From: Cristatella mucedo
Lineage: Eukaryota; Bryozoa; Phylactolaemata; Cristatellidae
Length of the DNA stretch: 64,000 bases
Direction of reading: 5' to 3'
Assembly: GCA_009760855.2 (NCBI GenBank)
Contig: WPIO01000040.1
Coordinates: 1,762,001-1,826,000, forward strand
Below the pieces are notes generated by a model that saw only the letters and a list, made by a program, of their open reading frames with translations, made no database searches and was not told where the DNA came from. Shown here piece by piece: positions 24,008 to 35,939 of this stretch (positions are counted from its first letter, which is position 1; each line of letters opens with the position of its first letter). The position numbers and the translations under genes are program-made.

Positions 24008-24157
24008 TGACTATTACTTAATTGGCTTAAGAGAAGCAGGTTCCTGCGATGAACGAATAGAACAAATCAAGCTGCATTTACCCTATCGAATTTCCTCCTG
24101 TCCGAAGCTGAATTTCCTCCTAATCATTGCGTTTGCATTCCTATTCAGCAAACATCG

Positions 24158-24337
24158 ATGGCCGACTTAGTTCCGCCCACATCAACCCGCGGTAATGCGA
24201 GAGGAAGGATAAGACAGAGGATACCCCCGCGAAGCAGCCGGGCTACTCTACCTGCAGAGGAGGTTGAATTCGCAGCTGCAGCCGACATTGCCGGCGACGT
24301 TGAGACTGTCGTCGCATTGTCGACCTTTGCGTCATGA
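24158..24337 (+). CDS. Small open frame, 59 aa, unrecognised
   Basis: ATG to TGA, 59 residues. Arg-rich N-terminal half (GRIRQRIPPRSSR) and an acidic Ala/Val-rich C-terminal half (EEVEFAAAADIAGDVETVVA). No family recognised and no splice partner found. The composition looks coding-like, but a chance frame in CpG-rich DNA is equally possible. Confidence 0.2.
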   Translation: MADLVPPTSTRGNARGRIRQRIPPRSSRATLPAEEVEFAAAADIAGDVETVVALSTFAS

Positions 24338-24960
24338 CCGCGTTAATTAACATAGAGCATAGAAGCTGAGCGTTACGTGAACGCTCGCACTTGCTCGCTC
24401 CACACTGTAATTCAGCGAGGAGTGTTTCTTAAAATCATGTAGCCAGAGGTCACGATGTCAAGCCAGAGGTCGCGCCAAGCAGACCCGTGGAAACGACTCT
24501 CAGCGAATTCAAATCCTAAAAGAAGCCTCAAAAGTGACACAAGCAGCGATCAAAGATAGGCAGATAGGCCCCAAACCCCAAATCGAAGGAGCGAGCGAGC
24601 GTCTCCCTCGTCGCACGGACTGCGATCTTTATTCTCAAACGCAGCACTCTATCGAAGCTGGACTGTTATCGAGGATGTTCTGAGGATTGGCTGTCAAAAC
24701 GGCGCTTGGCAAAGCAGCACGATTTCGACGGCCGAGATCTGCATTGATACGAAATTTTAACGGCCGCGAGCCGGCTGGGTGATAATCCATTTTTATGCAG
24801 CACGAAAGGCGATGCCGCAGCGGCTACAGTGTAGCAGCTGTCGAGAGCTCACAGAGAGGTCACAGAGAGGTCGAGAGGTCACAGAGAGGCGCCGTACGAG
24901 AGTTTTAGCGCACGCCAGGGCTGGTGTTGGAGGCCCTAGGATCTTTATATACGTCTAAGC

Positions 24961-25152
24961 CAGAGATTATCAACCTGCGGGTCGCGACCCCTTTGGGGCG
25001 TCGAACGACCAGTTCACAGGGGTCGCCTAAGACCGTCAGAAAGCGCGCATTCCCGCATTTTGCACACAATAATTTTAAGGTCGGGAGTCGCCACAACACG
25101 AGGAACGTTATTAAAGGGTCGCGGCATTAGGAAGGTTGAGAACCACTTCTAG
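24961..25152 (-). mobile_element. Second SPIN-like (hAT) element, internally deleted
   Basis: In reverse orientation relative to the 12.57 kb copy. It shares 'cgggtcgcgacccctttgg', 'aggggtcgcctaagac', 'tcgccacaacacgagg', 'gtcgcggcattagg' and the terminus 'aaggttgagaaccac'. It is flanked by a perfect 8-bp target duplication GTCTAAGC (24953-24960 and 25153-25160), the hAT hallmark. It is 192 bp, so the AT-rich middle is mostly missing. Confidence 0.82.
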
Positions 25153-25417
25153 GTCTAAGCTGACTGGTCGGAGCGACGGTTGGACGGTGACTTCTATTTA
25201 TCTCAAAGGTCGAAGGCCGCAGTTCGCGAGCGACGTAAGTTAATTGTACCCGTACGTTTGTCGCCAGTCCGCGTCGTAGGCGAAAAGCTGTAAAATAGGC
25301 AGTCACCAAGTGGCTACGCTGGCGCAGCACGCAGTTATTACGACTTGCAGCTAGCTCCGCTAGCCATCGACGGCGACACCCTTTGACATCGATTTCTCGC
25401 AGAGCATGCAACATTAT

Positions 25418-25554
<137 letters not shown>

Positions 25555-25599
25555 ACTGTGCTATATACATGCAGTTGAGCGCGGTGGCCGGAAGAGCTC

Positions 25600-26170
25600 C
25601 GATTAGGCGGCCCAGAACCAGGTTTTGTGTTGGGACGTAATTGCATGCAGCATCGGCTCAACACGTGGCAAACGGTCTCTGCCTCCCTGCGGCGCACGCG
25701 GCGGCTGGTAACCGTCCCAGGGTATGCCCGACTCTTGGCAGCAGCCACTGGAAGCATGTCCAGGCGAGCTCGGTGCACGAGCCGCCAAGCCCGAAACGAC
25801 AGGCCAAAACCCGTGGTCAGGAAGTGGCTGTGGGTGGCGAATCTGTTCGTGGCCAGGCAGTGGCTGACCCTGCCATGTGCAGGCTGGGCCGCCCAAGCAC
25901 GGCCTTCCACGAGCCTGGCGGAACTCCCGCAGCTTCGCGATAACCACTCTTGGCACGACCTAGTGCTCGATGCCGTTAGGGTCGGTGGACACAGCCAGCA
26001 CATCAGGGTCGGCCATCTAAAGGTGACAGGAGAGCTACTTGAGGCACGTAAGCAGGTCCGACCACAGCGAGATCGGGCCAACCTTGTTGCCAGGGCCGAA
26101 TGCTGCTGGGCTCAGGTATTGCGAAGGTACCTCGTCGGACGATGGCGTACCATCTAAGCTAATGCTGTGC
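25600..26170 (-). mobile_element. Non-LTR retrotransposon C-terminal fragment (not LINE-A/B)
   Basis: On the minus strand the peptide FRAWRLVHRARLDMLPV is followed by EAETVCHVLSRC. That is the post-RT region and Cys/His knuckle of R2/NeSL-like site-type or related LINEs (pattern HRARLNLLPV ... ETLxHVLxxC). A frameshift separates the final His part. Upstream there is DGTPSDEVPSQ. Only this end remains. It is GC-rich and differs from neighbouring LINE families. Confidence 0.6.
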
Positions 26171-26207
26171 CCAGCCGGTGGTCAATTTATGTGTGTGCTC
26201 GCACAAG

Positions 26208-26290
26208 CTTTGCAGCAAATATAAAGCGCTTAGGAAGAGATTGAGTTCTCTGAGGGCGCTTTATCAAGTGCAATATTATTATTATTATTT
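26208..26290 (+). mobile_element. LINE-A tail, plus
   Basis: 'gcagcaaatataaagcgctt', the hairpin, 'gggcgctttatcaagtgcaa', then (ATT)n. No coding part. Confidence 0.75.
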
Positions 26291-26504
26291 TGTTAATAAG
26301 CTTGGCTTTAGCTAGCAGCCAAGTCGTGTCTTCGAATGCTAGTGTGACAGTTCTGTCATTTATATACGCGTCCAATAACTAACAGGATCGCATTCGCCGG
26401 AGTAAACTATATGCGCGCCGAGCTAGTTTGTTTGTGAGAGTAAAGTCCAGCGTTTCGGTCGAGTTTAGCCTGAAGTTTGTGATCGCAATCGGCAATCAAC
26501 TCCG

Positions 26505-26605
26505 GTGCTTGAATGCAGCGCATAATTGCAGCACTGAATGCAGCACTGAATGCAGCGCATAATTGCAGCACTTAATGCAGCGCACAATTACGCATAATTA
26601 CGCCG
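26505..26605. repeat. Short tandem repeat with 'aatgcagc' units
   Basis: Overlapping copies of 'gaatgcagcgcataattgca' and 'cactgaatgcag', 4-5 copies with irregular spacing. Confidence 0.7.
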
Positions 26606-27896
26606 TGCATTGCGCTGCGGGTTCGAATCGTCCGACGCCCACGATATCCAGTTCTCGCCGCTCGCCAGCCAAGTCTCATCTCAAGCATCAGCTCCACGTG
26701 ACCTGCACTCGCGGACTTTCCGAGAGGGGCTTGTCCTCTTCCGCTCCCAGTGGCAGTCCGGCTACTTCCTGTTGGTGGCGGCACGTATCTTTGAGTGTCT
26801 GTCGTCTCAGCACCGCAGGACCCGCGCTTAGCACTCAGAGTTGCCTGTGAGTGAGCAATGAGCGTCGGATTAGAATCGATATGACTTATGTATTTCATCC
26901 GCTACCAGCCTATTAGTCGGGCTGCAATTTGGCTCGCTGTTCGCTTATCGCTTCAGATGTAAGCTTTGCAGTTTTGCACTGAATGGCGGCCATAATATAA
27001 TGCGCTCATTTTAGCAGAGCACCTGCATTCGGCCAAGGTACTAAACGGCCGTTTTCAAGGCTCAAAGCCTCGCGCGAAGTGACGCAGGAAAGAAAAGATC
27101 GAGTCTCAATAGCTCAATCGGTAGAGCGTACGTAGGTAGAGGCAAAGCAGAGGCAGCAGCTAGCCGAGCAGCTGACCTATTCCGATGCTAAAATGCATTT
27201 CCGCTCTCGGTGCCGCGGAGACAGCACGGCAACAGTTTCGACACTTAAGAATCCTCAAAAATCGCGTCATTCTTCGGCCCAGCTCAGCGGTTCGGGGGCT
27301 GGTTCAGGTTCCCAGTCGGCCGCTACGCACAGTGCAGAGTAGATAGATAGCGACTGGCTCTAAAATAGCCTGGTGCGCCGTCTTAATAGGCTATCTCTTG
27401 ACGACAGAACGACAGCCGGATGATACAGAGCGCCCGCGCGCGGGCAAACATTCATCCCGCCCCCGCGCGGCAGCTCTGAGCCCGAGAACTCAACGGTGTA
27501 GCTCGCCAGAGCGGGCCACTACTGTAGGCGAGACGCTACTACCTTGGTGCAATTTACATCAACTGGGTTGCGGCGAAATGGATTCGATGTGAAAAGAAAA
27601 AGCGGGATCCTTACACCGGATATACGCGGTAACGACCTCAAATATGTGATTCTCACAACCACTCCAGTAACAAGTTTCGGGGACACCTACCAAACCGGAG
27701 GCTAATTAAGCAATAAAGAATGCTAGGCACGATAGCTACCTCAAATAAGTGAAGTGCACAGTCGCCGCAGATCTCTACTAATTTAAGCGAGCAAGGCCGT
27801 TCGTCCGTGCGTCCTTCCCTCCGTCGCGCAGCGGATGGCTTCCAGTGCGTCCAGGAGTGAGTGTATTAGACGCGTAATTCTACAACGACTCAGCGA
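26606..27896. other. No gene recognised; one tRNA A-box-like patch
   Basis: At 27,108-27,130 'aatagctcaatcggtagagc' looks like a tRNA A-box/D-arm, but no anticodon arm or T arm follows at the right spacing. Otherwise nothing was recognised. Confidence 0.4.
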
Positions 27897-29122
27897 ATGT
27901 AATGTATCTTCGTCTGTAACTCCACAAAGTCATAAAGACCATGTGGGTGTTACGCAGGAGAGTTTTGTATAGCGCATTCACAGCATAAGCGGCTTTCGGT
28001 ACGCATTCGGTAGCCAACAGACTTCGTCTCACGCAAAAAGGAGAAAGTGGGAAGTATAGCTGAGTCAGGAGAGCAGTTGAGGTAGTGAGTAGCATAGAAA
28101 TAGCAGCTCAGGACCGCTGAAAAAGATGTGCCATAGTCGGCAGCAGGAGAGTAGTTGTCGTTGCGTAAGAATTGTGGAAGTGAGTTCCACAATCTAGGAC
28201 CTGCAGAGCTAAAGCTTCTGTCGCCAACTGTCTTTAAGCGGAGGAATGGGAGAGCTAATTCATTGTCCACACAGGACCTCAGGGCATGAACTGGCTGAAA
28301 CTGATGTAGCAGTTCAGCTAGGTACGAAGGAGCCAAGCCGTGCCGGGCCTTGTGGGTCAGCGTAAGAACTTTGCTCTGTATCTTTAGCTCAACCGGCAAC
28401 CATCCTACATCTTTCAGCAAAGGTGACACGTGCTCAAACCACTGGGACTTGAAGACCAGCCTTGTAGCCATATTCATAGTCCGCTGTAGTGGCATAATAG
28501 ATTTCTTTGGCAGCCCAGCCAGAAGGGAATTACAATAATTATGCCAAGACAGAACTAAAGAGCTAGTTAAATTTTTTGCAAGCCATTGTGGGAGACAGCT
28601 CCTAATCTTGGAAAGGGCTCGGATGTGATGGTTAGCTGTAGAGGCAGTCTTCTGAATGAAGCTTTTGAAATTGAGGCAGTTGTCGAACACGACGCCTACA
28701 TTACGAGCACGTGGTGAAGGTCGCACAATAGCATCACCTATTAGAACAGCAAAGCCTTTTAATCCAGCCACACGCTTAGGGTGTCCTATGAGCAGCAGTT
28801 TGGTTTTATCGTCATTTAATTTCATGAAGTTTTCCGACATCCAGGATCGAATATCGGCAAGGCAAGCATTCAGTTTCTTAGTTGCTGCAGCAGATTCCGA
28901 CGGTTTAAATGACAAATACAACTGAGTATCGTCAGCATAGAAGTGATATCCCATTCCATGGGCCTTAATCACTTTTCCCAGAGGTTGTGTATAAATGGAG
29001 AACAGCAAGGGGCCGAGTACAGACCCTTGAGGTACTCCACAGGTGACCCTTCTCATGTCTGAGAAGCGAGTCCACGTACAGCAAGCTCTAGTGGTAGCTA
29101 TGTGTTCGGTTTGCCGTAGCAA
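27897..29122 (-). mobile_element. LINE-B copy with long open RT frame (390 aa)
   Basis: The best-preserved LINE-B. A single open frame covers the second half of the [22 protein letters not shown], then [14 protein letters not shown] with an intact YADD catalytic box, [60 protein letters not shown], ending in the family C-terminus. The endonuclease and first RT half are absent (5' truncation), so it cannot move alone. The intact frame suggests recent insertion. Confidence 0.9.
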
Positions 29123-29218
29123 TGCGATTCATTATAAACATTACAAATTACTTTTTTAACATACAAATTACATTATATAAATTGCAAAAAAAAGTATAAA
29201 AACTTTGCCAGCTCCGGA

Positions 29219-29291
29219 TGCCGAAACCAAGGATTGAACCGGGGGCCTTTACATTTTTAGTCTAACGCTCTCCCAACTGAGCTATTTCGGC
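29219..29291 (-). pseudogene. tRNA-Phe pseudogene (anticodon AAA)
   Basis: Same length and frame as the tRNA-Phe gene at 23.9 kb, with shared flanks ('agctccgga' on one side, 'tgact' on the other), so it is a duplicate of that locus. Changes: loop CTAAAAA, giving anticodon AAA; a G-G mismatch in the anticodon stem; and mismatch and wobble pairs in the T stem (CCCGG/CTTGG). Animals decode Phe with GAA, so this copy is most likely dead. Confidence 0.85.
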
Positions 29292-29516
29292 TGACTGTCG
29301 GAAATGTTTTGAGTACCGTGTCGATACCGAGTACGGAAAGCGCGGCCCTGCTTCCGTAGACGCAGTCTCCTTTAGCCCAGCCCCCGAGTGAAAAACATGC
29401 TGAGCTGCCAGCGGCAGAAACAAAGCGACTGCTTGTTTTCCTTGTTTCTGCCAAGGAGCTGCAGCCTCTCGTGGATGGCAGCCGCAGTGGATGGCAGACG
29501 CTTGCTCCCCCAATGT

Positions 29517-29990
29517 TGATAATAATAATAATAATAATAATAATAATGCACTTGATAAAGCGCCCTCAGAGAACTCAATCTCTTTCTAGGTGCTTTACAT
29601 TTGCTGCAAAGGGAAATGCAATCGAATGGTGAGGAATATCATGCTTGATAAACAAACAAAATGAATAACATGGTTAGAGATGACATGCACAGGGTCAGCC
29701 TGCAAATGTGGTTAGTGGCCGCATGCACAGTGTCAGCACGCATGAGCACACGAAGGACTATTCACAGGGACCCACTAAATGCTGTCCTAAATAGGTGTGT
29801 TTTTAAGCTCTTTTTTAATGTGGTCAAGTCAGGGGAGTTCCAGGCTTTGGGAGCATACGATCCAAATGCGCGGTCTCCAAAGGATTTTAGGTTTGTACGA
29901 GGTATTGGTAGACTGTTGGATTCCGAAAAGCGTGTGCTACAATGCATTACCTGGTGGGGGAGTAAATCTGAGAGATAGGCAGGAGCCAAA
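29517..29990 (-). mobile_element. LINE-A copy: RT C-terminal end, 3' UTR and tail, minus
   Basis: (AAT)n, reversed hairpin tail, reversed 3' UTR ('acatgcacagggtcagcctg'), then coding end APAYLSDLLPH...NLKSFGDRAFGSYAPKAWN...LKTHLFRTAFSG. It closely parallels the plus copy at 21.7-22.8 kb. Confidence 0.85.
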
Positions 29991-30067
29991 GGGCACCCGG
30001 AGCACGCCCGAAAATGCCCGGATCGGGCAATGATGGCTGCCGCAACCCGTCACAGCGAACGCTGAGG

Positions 30068-32225
30068 TTTGTATCTCCGTCCGTAACTCCACAAATTCAT
30101 AAAGACCAGGTGGGTGTTACGCAGGAGAGATTTGTATAGCGCACTCACAGCCTAAGCGGCTTTCGGTACGCATTTGGTAGCCAACAGACATCGTCTCACG
30201 AAACAAAGAGAAAGTGGGAAACCTAGCAGAGTCAGGAGAGCATTCGAGGTAGAGAATAGCATGGAAGTAGCAGCTCAGGACCGCTGAAAAGGATGAGCCA
30301 TAGTCGGCAGCAGGAGAGTAGTTGTCGTTGCGTAAGAATAGTGGAAGCGAGTTCCACAGTCTAGGACCTCCAGAGCTAAAGCTTCTGTCGCCAACGGTCT
30401 TTAAGCGGAGGAATGGAACAGCTAACTTATTGTCCACACAGGACCTGAGTGCGCGAAGAGGCTGAAAGTGGTGCAGCAGTTCAGCTAGGTATAGAGGAGC
30501 CAAGCCGTGGCGGGCCTTGTGGGTCAGCGTAAGAATTTTGATCTGTATCCGTTGCTCAACCGGCATTCATCCTAGCTCTTTTAGCAAAGAAGACACGTGC
30601 TCAAACCGCCTTGACTTGAAGACTAGCCTTGCAGCCACATTCATAGTCTGCCGAAGTCGCCTAATAGCTTTTTATTGGCAGCCCAGCCAATAGGGAATTG
30701 CAATAATCAAGCCGAGACAGAACTAAAGAGCTAGTTACATTTTTACAAGCAACTGTGGGAGACAGCTCCTTATCTTGGATAGGGGTCGGACATGATGGCT
30801 AACTGTAGAAGCAGTCTTCTGAATGAAGCTTTTAAAATTGAAACAGCTGTCGAAAACGACACCTAAATTTTGAGCACGTGGTGATGGTCGTACAATAGTA
30901 TCACCTATTAGAACAGCAAAGCCTTTTAATCCAGCCACATGCTTAGGGTGTCCTATGAGCAGCAGTTCGGTTGTATTTTCATTTAATTTCAGCAAGTTTC
31001 CGACATCCAGGACCGAATATCGGCAAGGCAAGCATTCAGTTTTCTCAGTTACCGCAGCAGATTCCGATGGTTTGAATGACAAATACAACTGAGTATAGTC
31101 AGAATAGAAGTGATATCTTGTTCCGTGGGCTTTAATGACTTTTCCCAGAGGTTGTGTATAAATGGAGAACAGCAAGGGACCGAGTACGGGACCCTTGAGG
31201 GACTCCACAGGTGACCCTTCTCGTTCGTGAGACCTGACCCCCACACGACACGGATTGAACACGATCAGACAAGTATGATTTAAATCACGCTAGTGCTTCG
31301 TCCGCCAGACCGATCGTTGTTCTCAATCGTTCAAACAGAACCTCGTGATCAATGCTGTCGAAGGCAGCTGACAGATCTAGCAGAGCTAGGGCAGTGACAT
31401 ACCCGTTATCGTGGCCACGTAGAATGTCATTGTTAACACGGAGGAGAGCAGTTTTAGTGGAGTGCTGACTAATGAGTCCTGATTGATATGTGTCTGACAT
31501 TTCATTCTTTTTAATATGTTTAACCAGCTGCTTGGCAACAATTTTTCAAGAATATTTGACAAGAAAGGAAGAAGGAAAACTGGGCGATAGTTTGCAAGGA
31601 TCTCTGTATCTAATCTGGGCTTTTTAAGTATGGGTCTAACGATTGCCGATTTGAAGGACTTGGGGACGACCCCTTTCCCCAAATAAGCATTACAAATCTT
31701 GGTTATGGCAGGGCTAAGTTGGTCTGCTAGTGAAGACCACAGAGATGAGGGTATAGGGTCTTCAGGAGACGAGCTCTTTTTGCTAGACCTTATTAAGGTA
31801 GCCACATCGCATGCAGAAACATCGGAGAACCTTTTAAGGAAGGTCACAGGTTGTGGAACCGCGATTGCTTTAGTCGGAAGGGGCTTAATGGAGGCACGAA
31901 TGTGCACAATTTTTTCCGTAAGGAAGGCTGAACAATTTTCGGCTGAGCCGTTAATATCTGGGGAGTCAGACCTCACAGCATTGGCCAATAAATGGTTTAC
32001 TGTCTTATAAATCTGTTTAGTGTCCGACTGGCAGGAATTCAGCTTTCAAATGAAAAAAAAAAGCCCTGGTTTTTTAAGCTTTCGGGTGTTAACTCGAAGG
32101 AAGTCTTTGAAATTGACTAGATCTGCATCAGAGCCCGATTCCTTGAAGCGACGTTCGACGCCTGCGCTTAACCATGTTTGCGCATGTTTAGGAGCTTCTT
32201 TGTAAATTGAAATGAATCTCCACGA
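30068..32225 (-). mobile_element. LINE-B copy, longest, reverse transcriptase decayed
   Basis: Runs 3' to 5' from the family tail at 30,068 through the RT to the pre-RT region. Frames: 31,988-31,386 with KSAIVRPILKKPRLDTEILANYRPV (RT motifs 0-2, split by frameshift); 31,500-31,285 with LLDLSAAFDSIDHEVLFERL; 31,262-30,735 with [10 protein letters not shown], where YADD has become YSDY; and 30,566-30,117 with the C-terminal blocks. It continues to about 32,225 in decayed pre-RT sequence. No endonuclease was seen. Confidence 0.85.
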
Positions 32226-32422
32226 CTTTGAGCACGGACATAATGAACGGGAGCAGGCTGGTCAACAGCTACTATGGTTACTACGGTTACTGCCACGAGA
32301 CCGAGTCGGAGGCTAGTATTACCTGGCGCCAGGTGCTGCTGTGGCCATTTCGAGATTTTAGTAGGTCAATAGAATTTATTGCGCCGTCATATCTCCTGCG
32401 GCCCGTTTATTGCTTAGAGTGA
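32226..32422 (+). other. Orphan open frame with Tyr/Gly-rich segment
   Basis: Starting at ATG 32,243 the frame reads MNGSRLVNSYYGYYGYCHET and then SEASITWRQVLLWPFRDF. It sits right at the broken 5' edge of LINE-B. No family recognised. It could be one exon, part of another repeat, or chance. Confidence 0.2.
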
Positions 32423-32714
32423 TTTATGGGCCAGCCGAGATTATGACAGTGACGCTGGTTTATTTGTTGTTGTGCTTTATGGCAGTGATGACTTAGCTAA
32501 CGGGCGGCAAAGACCCAGGAGTAACATCGGGGACGCCGGGCAGGACAGTCGCGTACCGGCCCGCTGCGGCGTCCGTACGAATAAACGTCTTTGAGCCCGC
32601 TTCGGCGTTTTGCGTGGCATCGCGTACCTGCTGCTTGGAGAATGTCAAACTAGAGGTGCGACCGCACCAATTGAAGTAACGTAGTGTGGTGAGTAGGCTG
32701 ACAAACGCACTACA
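32423..32714. other. No feature recognised
   Basis: Unique-looking DNA, nothing supportable. Confidence 0.35.
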
Positions 32715-32800
32715 TTTACTGTAAAGTGCCTTGAACGAGATTGCAGAGTTCTGTGAGGGCGCTATAACAAATACAATTATTATTATTACTTACCAAGATG
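32715..32800 (+). mobile_element. LINE-A-like hairpin tail, plus
   Basis: 'tactgtaaagtgccttgaac', 'gagttctgtgagggcgctat', then (ATT)n. Diverged tail only. Confidence 0.6.
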
Positions 32801-33137
32801 CTAGGCTGATAAACGAGCGAAATGCCATTATTTTACTTGGAAAGAGACTTCAAAGAAATCGCTTTGCGCCCACCTAGCATGCGGCAGTTGTTGTAGCGAC
32901 TTCTGGCTGACCTCTGGCTACCGAAACGCTCGCTTTTCAGCTGCGAGTTGTATTATTTATGCGAAATAATGCCATTGGCCGATGTTTTGTTGCGCGAAAT
33001 ATCGAAGCCGATGAACCTAATAATGACTTTACAGAATTGGGGTCACTGAGAATAGCAATCACATGTCCGAGTTCGATATTTCAGAGAGCGGAGACCGGAT
33101 ACAAGTAAAAGTTAAAGTCCTATGGACAAATTCATGG

Positions 33138-33385
<248 letters not shown>

Positions 33386-33404
33386 AGACAACGGGAGACC
33401 AAAC

Positions 33405-35350
33405 GCTGGGCTTAGCCAGGGGTGGGCAGGGGGGACAGATGTTCCCCGACGCCAAGGAGAAGGAGGCGCCAAAGGCAAAATGGAATGTGCGTATTTTTTT
33501 AAAAGAATTCTCACGCTAGAATACCAGCGTTAATTTTGAGAAAGTCCTTGTTTCAACGGGCTTAGCTATTGATGACTGAGGTGTTTAACCACGTTTACAG
33601 ACTTAGACCAAGCTGTAGCTTGACGCTCTGTCGACACACACGCAACGACACAAAAACATTAAGGGGCATCAACTGCAGTGTATTCGGCTGGCGCTCGCAG
33701 CGCAACAAGCATGGTACTGCCGTTCACCCCTCCTGTCGGCGTTCCAACTGCCCTCCCCGTCCGCTGGCCCCATCCTGCCTGCCACAGGCGGGCTGCGTCT
33801 TGTCGAGGGCGAGTCCGGCCGGCTACGCCGCGTCAAGAGCGAGCCAGCGTGCCGTGGCTGAGCACCGACACGCCATTTGACAGCAAAATCTCGGCTTACT
33901 TAACTGGCTGTTCTACGACAACGCAACTGTCACGTCTGGCCACTTTTCAGGTGTCCAGAAGAGAAGACTGTCCAGAAATGAGAAGGCAATTTTTTGTAAA
34001 CTATGACAACCACAGCTTGAATCTAGCAAGAGTTCATCTTGCAAGTCAAGACTCCGTTGTCGTTACCTTTTTTGTTTTAGAAAAATGGAGATAACTTTAT
34101 CTTTCTTTTCAAGATCAGCTCTGACATGAAAAGAACTGAAAAATCTTAGCCGTCACTGTCAAACGTGAATCTGCAATAAGGTGGAGTGCAAGAGTGGAGA
34201 CCGTGAAAGCTATCAATTACGGAATGAACAGCATTGCAGGCCTTTTGGGGCAACTGTATAAGGACAATAGTGGAACCCTTAATTCAGTAATCGAAGCTGA
34301 CAGTCTCCTGCATAGTATTTTGAACTTTAACTTTTTCGCTCTGCTGCCATTTTGGTACACCATCTTAATATATATTGACAGCGTTCATAAAAGACTGCGG
34401 GATCTAAAAATGAACTTTAAAGATGCCTCCACTGTCTCCGGAGATTGAGTTGTCAACACTTGGAGAAGGCCTGTGCCAGGAGTCACTGCCAGATGTCAAA
34501 AGGAGATGTGAATTGTGGAGAGTTGTAGTTGAACATAAAATCCGCCCAAGTACACAGATGCCTGAAGAACTCATCCAAGATGTTGGTCTCGCGGAAGAGG
34601 AGGCGATTTCAAGAATCACGAAGGGCAGCATAGAATTTTTCAGACAAAAATCACAGCTAGCTTTTCAAGGCTCACAGATCTTGATGCCAAATTTGCTTTG
34701 TTATTGTAAGTTAAAAATCTTTTCAAAGACACTTGCCAAGACCAAACTCCGCCAGCAATATCTAGATCTAGGAGGCTTCTATTGTTCAAATATTGATGGA
34801 ACAGAGCTGTACAACGAAACATGTGACTGCAAAGGCTTCTTGCCATTCGTCACGACTCGGCACTATGAAAGACATCACTGGAACTCATATATTTAATTGT
34901 CAATTATGAGAAGATGTTTTTTAATTTGGGAGCTGCCTTGCAAGATTTTCGCACCTTCGCTGTATCTGTTGCATCATCTGCGAACGTTTTTCTTATCAAG
35001 CTTAAGATAATTCTGCTTATCTGAGAGCATCAATGTGGTAAGACCGACTTTCCGATTTAGCCTGGTTAAGCATGGAGAAAAAATACAGGAATATATTGAA
35101 ATTCAAGCTGTAATAGATCAGTTTGCCACGTTAAGGGCCAACAAAATTCATCCGAGTCAAAGCCGTAATAGCTACCGTGCACCTTTACTAAAGTTAATTA
35201 AACGCTCTCGACTCGATATGCCTGCTAGCCTGTGTTCTTTGAATTTCTTCTGCGGTAGAGCTATTTTGCGGCCGCTTCTTTTTACAAGGGGAGGACGCAC
35301 CATTCGTAGCTCTGTCCCTGGGCGCCGAAAGGTCTCGCTAAGCGACTGAC
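33405..35350 (+). mobile_element. Decayed hAT transposon, ZMYM1-like transposase
   Basis: Broken frames line up in order with the transposase of the large hAT subgroup annotated as zinc finger MYM-type 1-like. Seen are NYDNHSLNLARVHLASQDSV (RNase H-like core) at about 34.0 kb, then FALLPFWYTILIYIDSVHKR, DVGLAEEEAISRITKGSIEF, LRQQYLDLGGFYCSNIDGTE, then a split NLGAALQDFRTFAVSVASSA and VIDQFATLRANKI, the C-terminal hAT dimerisation block. G-rich ends ('gccaggggtgggcagg' near 33.41 kb and 'ccctgggcgccgaaagg' near 35.32 kb) probably mark the termini. Many stops and frameshifts make it a fossil. Confidence 0.72.
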
Positions 35351-35875
35351 CGAACGCTCGGCGACGACTGTAGAGCAGCCGAGTCGAGCGTAGACTGCAC
35401 AGTCATGTTCCTTTGGCTACTACTTTGGCTAGCAGCTCTCGTAACTTCTTGTAGTGTCGCGGTGGGTCAACATTGCGGGTCCGGACCATGGCTAGAGATT
35501 GCAGACGTACAAAGAGGTCAATTATTCCGGGATTACTGAGATTCAGCTATTTTAAATTAGTAACATTATTGATAAATTTAAAATTTTATTTTTATAATTT
35601 CACATTTATTAGAATAATATTACACATACATTTAAAAAATAGTATTATAAATTAATAAGTTAACTAAATATTGTAGTCTAAATTGGCTGGACCGGTTCAC
35701 ACGCCGCGTAAAGCGCTCGCCACAGATTCCGATCTCAGGTCGAGCTGGGGCGAATATGACCTAGTGTACAAGCTGGCGCGTTTTACTGTGACGCCGTCAG
35801 TATCGACCGCCGAGTTCGAACGTTTCACAAGGCCAATTAAATGTTATCAAGACACGCCCACGAGTGACGACTAGT
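35351..35875. other. No gene recognised; AT-rich patch
   Basis: 35,540-35,670 is strongly AT-rich. No other feature. Confidence 0.4.
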
Positions 35876-35880
35876 TCTCT

Positions 35881-35938
<58 letters not shown>
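35876..35938. repeat. (CT)n microsatellite
   Basis: About 60 bp CT run directly abutting a degraded SINE head. Confidence 0.95.

Positions 35939-35939
<1 letters not shown>

Noticed and set aside
27108-27180. tRNA gene suggested by 'tagctcaatcggtagagc'
   Set aside because: No anticodon arm, T arm or acceptor pairing at tRNA spacing.
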